Below, in pieces: positions 4,867 through 5,319 of a stretch of DNA of 5,319 nucleotides. The stretch spans positions 1 to 5,319 of the forward strand of contig JAHELX010000465.1 of NCBI GenBank assembly GCA_024643945.1, given 5' to 3'. Source of the DNA: Anaerolineales bacterium (GTDB lineage: Bacteria; Chloroflexota; Anaerolineae; 4572-78; NAK82). Position numbers and translations under genes: made by a program. Positions within the stretch are counted from its first letter, which is position 1, and every line of letters begins with the position of its first letter. The notes beneath the pieces are model-generated. The model saw only the letters and a program-made list of their open reading frames with translations, searched no databases and was not told the origin of the DNA.

Positions 4867-5319
4867 CTAGTCAGCTTCTGTAGCCGTTCCGGCTAATTGC
4901 TCCCCGTCTTGGCTTTCGTCCAGCCTGGTGGTCGGCAAAGCTAGACTGTCCTGCAAAAACTCACGGATGACGAAGGAACGCAGGATGTCCTCGGCTTGAC
5001 CAATTTGCACCACGGCCCGCGTATTACCGGCCAGGGCGCGGGCAATCTCGAGCTGAGCGCGCTGGATTTCGCGCTGGGCAGCCAGGGGATACTTGCGCAG
5101 CCTATCTTCAAGCCTCGACAGGCGCAGTTCCTCAGTCTCGGCATCGAGTTGGGCGATGCGTTGGCGGACCTCGGCCTGCTGGACCTGGGCCTGCAGCGCT
5201 TCCCGCTCGCGTTCGACGTGGGCGATCACCTGTTGCCGCTCCAGCGCTTCCGCGTCGGCCTGGCGGCGCTGGGCGAGGGCCTGCCTCTTTGACTGCTCCA
5301 CCTGTTGGGACACGGCCAG
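4867..5319 (-). CDS. SPFH/Band-7 domain protein, C-terminal part (5' end outside window)
   Basis: The frame is open to the right edge, so the GTG at 5313 is not taken as a start; 150 residues are visible. About the first 75 form a highly charged, Gln/Arg/Glu/Ala-rich coiled coil (for example ALAQRRQADAEALERQQ), as found after the SPFH domain in flotillin- and stomatin-like proteins. Next comes a conserved-looking block beginning KYPLAAQREI, continuing with ARALAGNTRAVVQIGQAEDI and ending in SFVIREF, which I recognise from the C-termini of bacterial SPFH proteins. A polar tail ends the protein at TAG 4867-4869. Such proteins form large membrane-bound oligomers that act as scaffolds in the inner membrane and are often linked to membrane stress or protease control. 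The SPFH domain itself is outside the window, so the call rests on the C-terminal half alone; another coiled-coil membrane-associated protein is the alternative. Confidence 0.75.
   Translation of the reverse strand: MAVSQQVEQSKRQALAQRRQADAEALERQQVIAHVEREREALQAQVQQAEVRQRIAQLDAETEELRLSRLEDRLRKYPLAAQREIQRAQLEIARALAGNTRAVVQIGQAEDILRSFVIREFLQDSLALPTTRLDESQDGEQLAGTATEAD

Overview
This is a GC-rich bacterial window made mostly of membrane and envelope genes. It looks like chromosomal housekeeping or stress sequence. There is no transposase, phage gene, CRISPR array, tRNA or rRNA. The protein set (RDD, YtxH-like, a CPA1 antiporter, an AI-2E family permease, an SPFH protein with an ALAGNTR-type C-terminus) together with good Shine-Dalgarno sites would suit a Chloroflexota-like lineage. 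That assignment is an impression from protein style, not a demonstration.

Plus strand, left half. The window opens inside an RDD-family membrane protein (1-312). Its stop overlaps, in an ATGA, the start of a very short pentapeptide-repeat protein (309-482) that seems to be cut off after about four repeats. A 150-base AT-richer gap with a small hairpin follows. Next comes a tight three-gene run: a YtxH-like protein (633-929), a small conserved-looking membrane protein (949-1239), and a protein with one membrane helix at each end and a long coiled coil between them (1247-2032). The gaps are 19 and 7 bases, so these three probably form one operon. A separate 175-base gap carrying a perfect TATAAT precedes a complete CPA1/NhaP-type cation/proton antiporter (2208-3497).

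Minus strand, right half. Convergent to the antiporter, across a 127-base gap, is a complete AI-2E/PerM family transporter (3625-4710). Upstream of it, on the same strand, is the C-terminal part of an SPFH/Band-7 (flotillin-like) protein that runs off the right edge (4867-5319). The 156 bases between them hold a striking 73-base palindrome (4768-4840) with 18-bp arms and nested hairpins, which looks like a dispersed REP/MITE-type repeat and not a standard terminator.

Taken together the genes point to envelope maintenance and ion or pH homeostasis: two ion/solute transport families, a membrane-scaffold protein, and a three-gene set of small membrane or coiled-coil proteins with no assigned function. 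The items most worth following are the palindromic element, the three-gene envelope cassette, and the truncated pentapeptide gene. I do not see strong evidence of a new defence or mobile system here.
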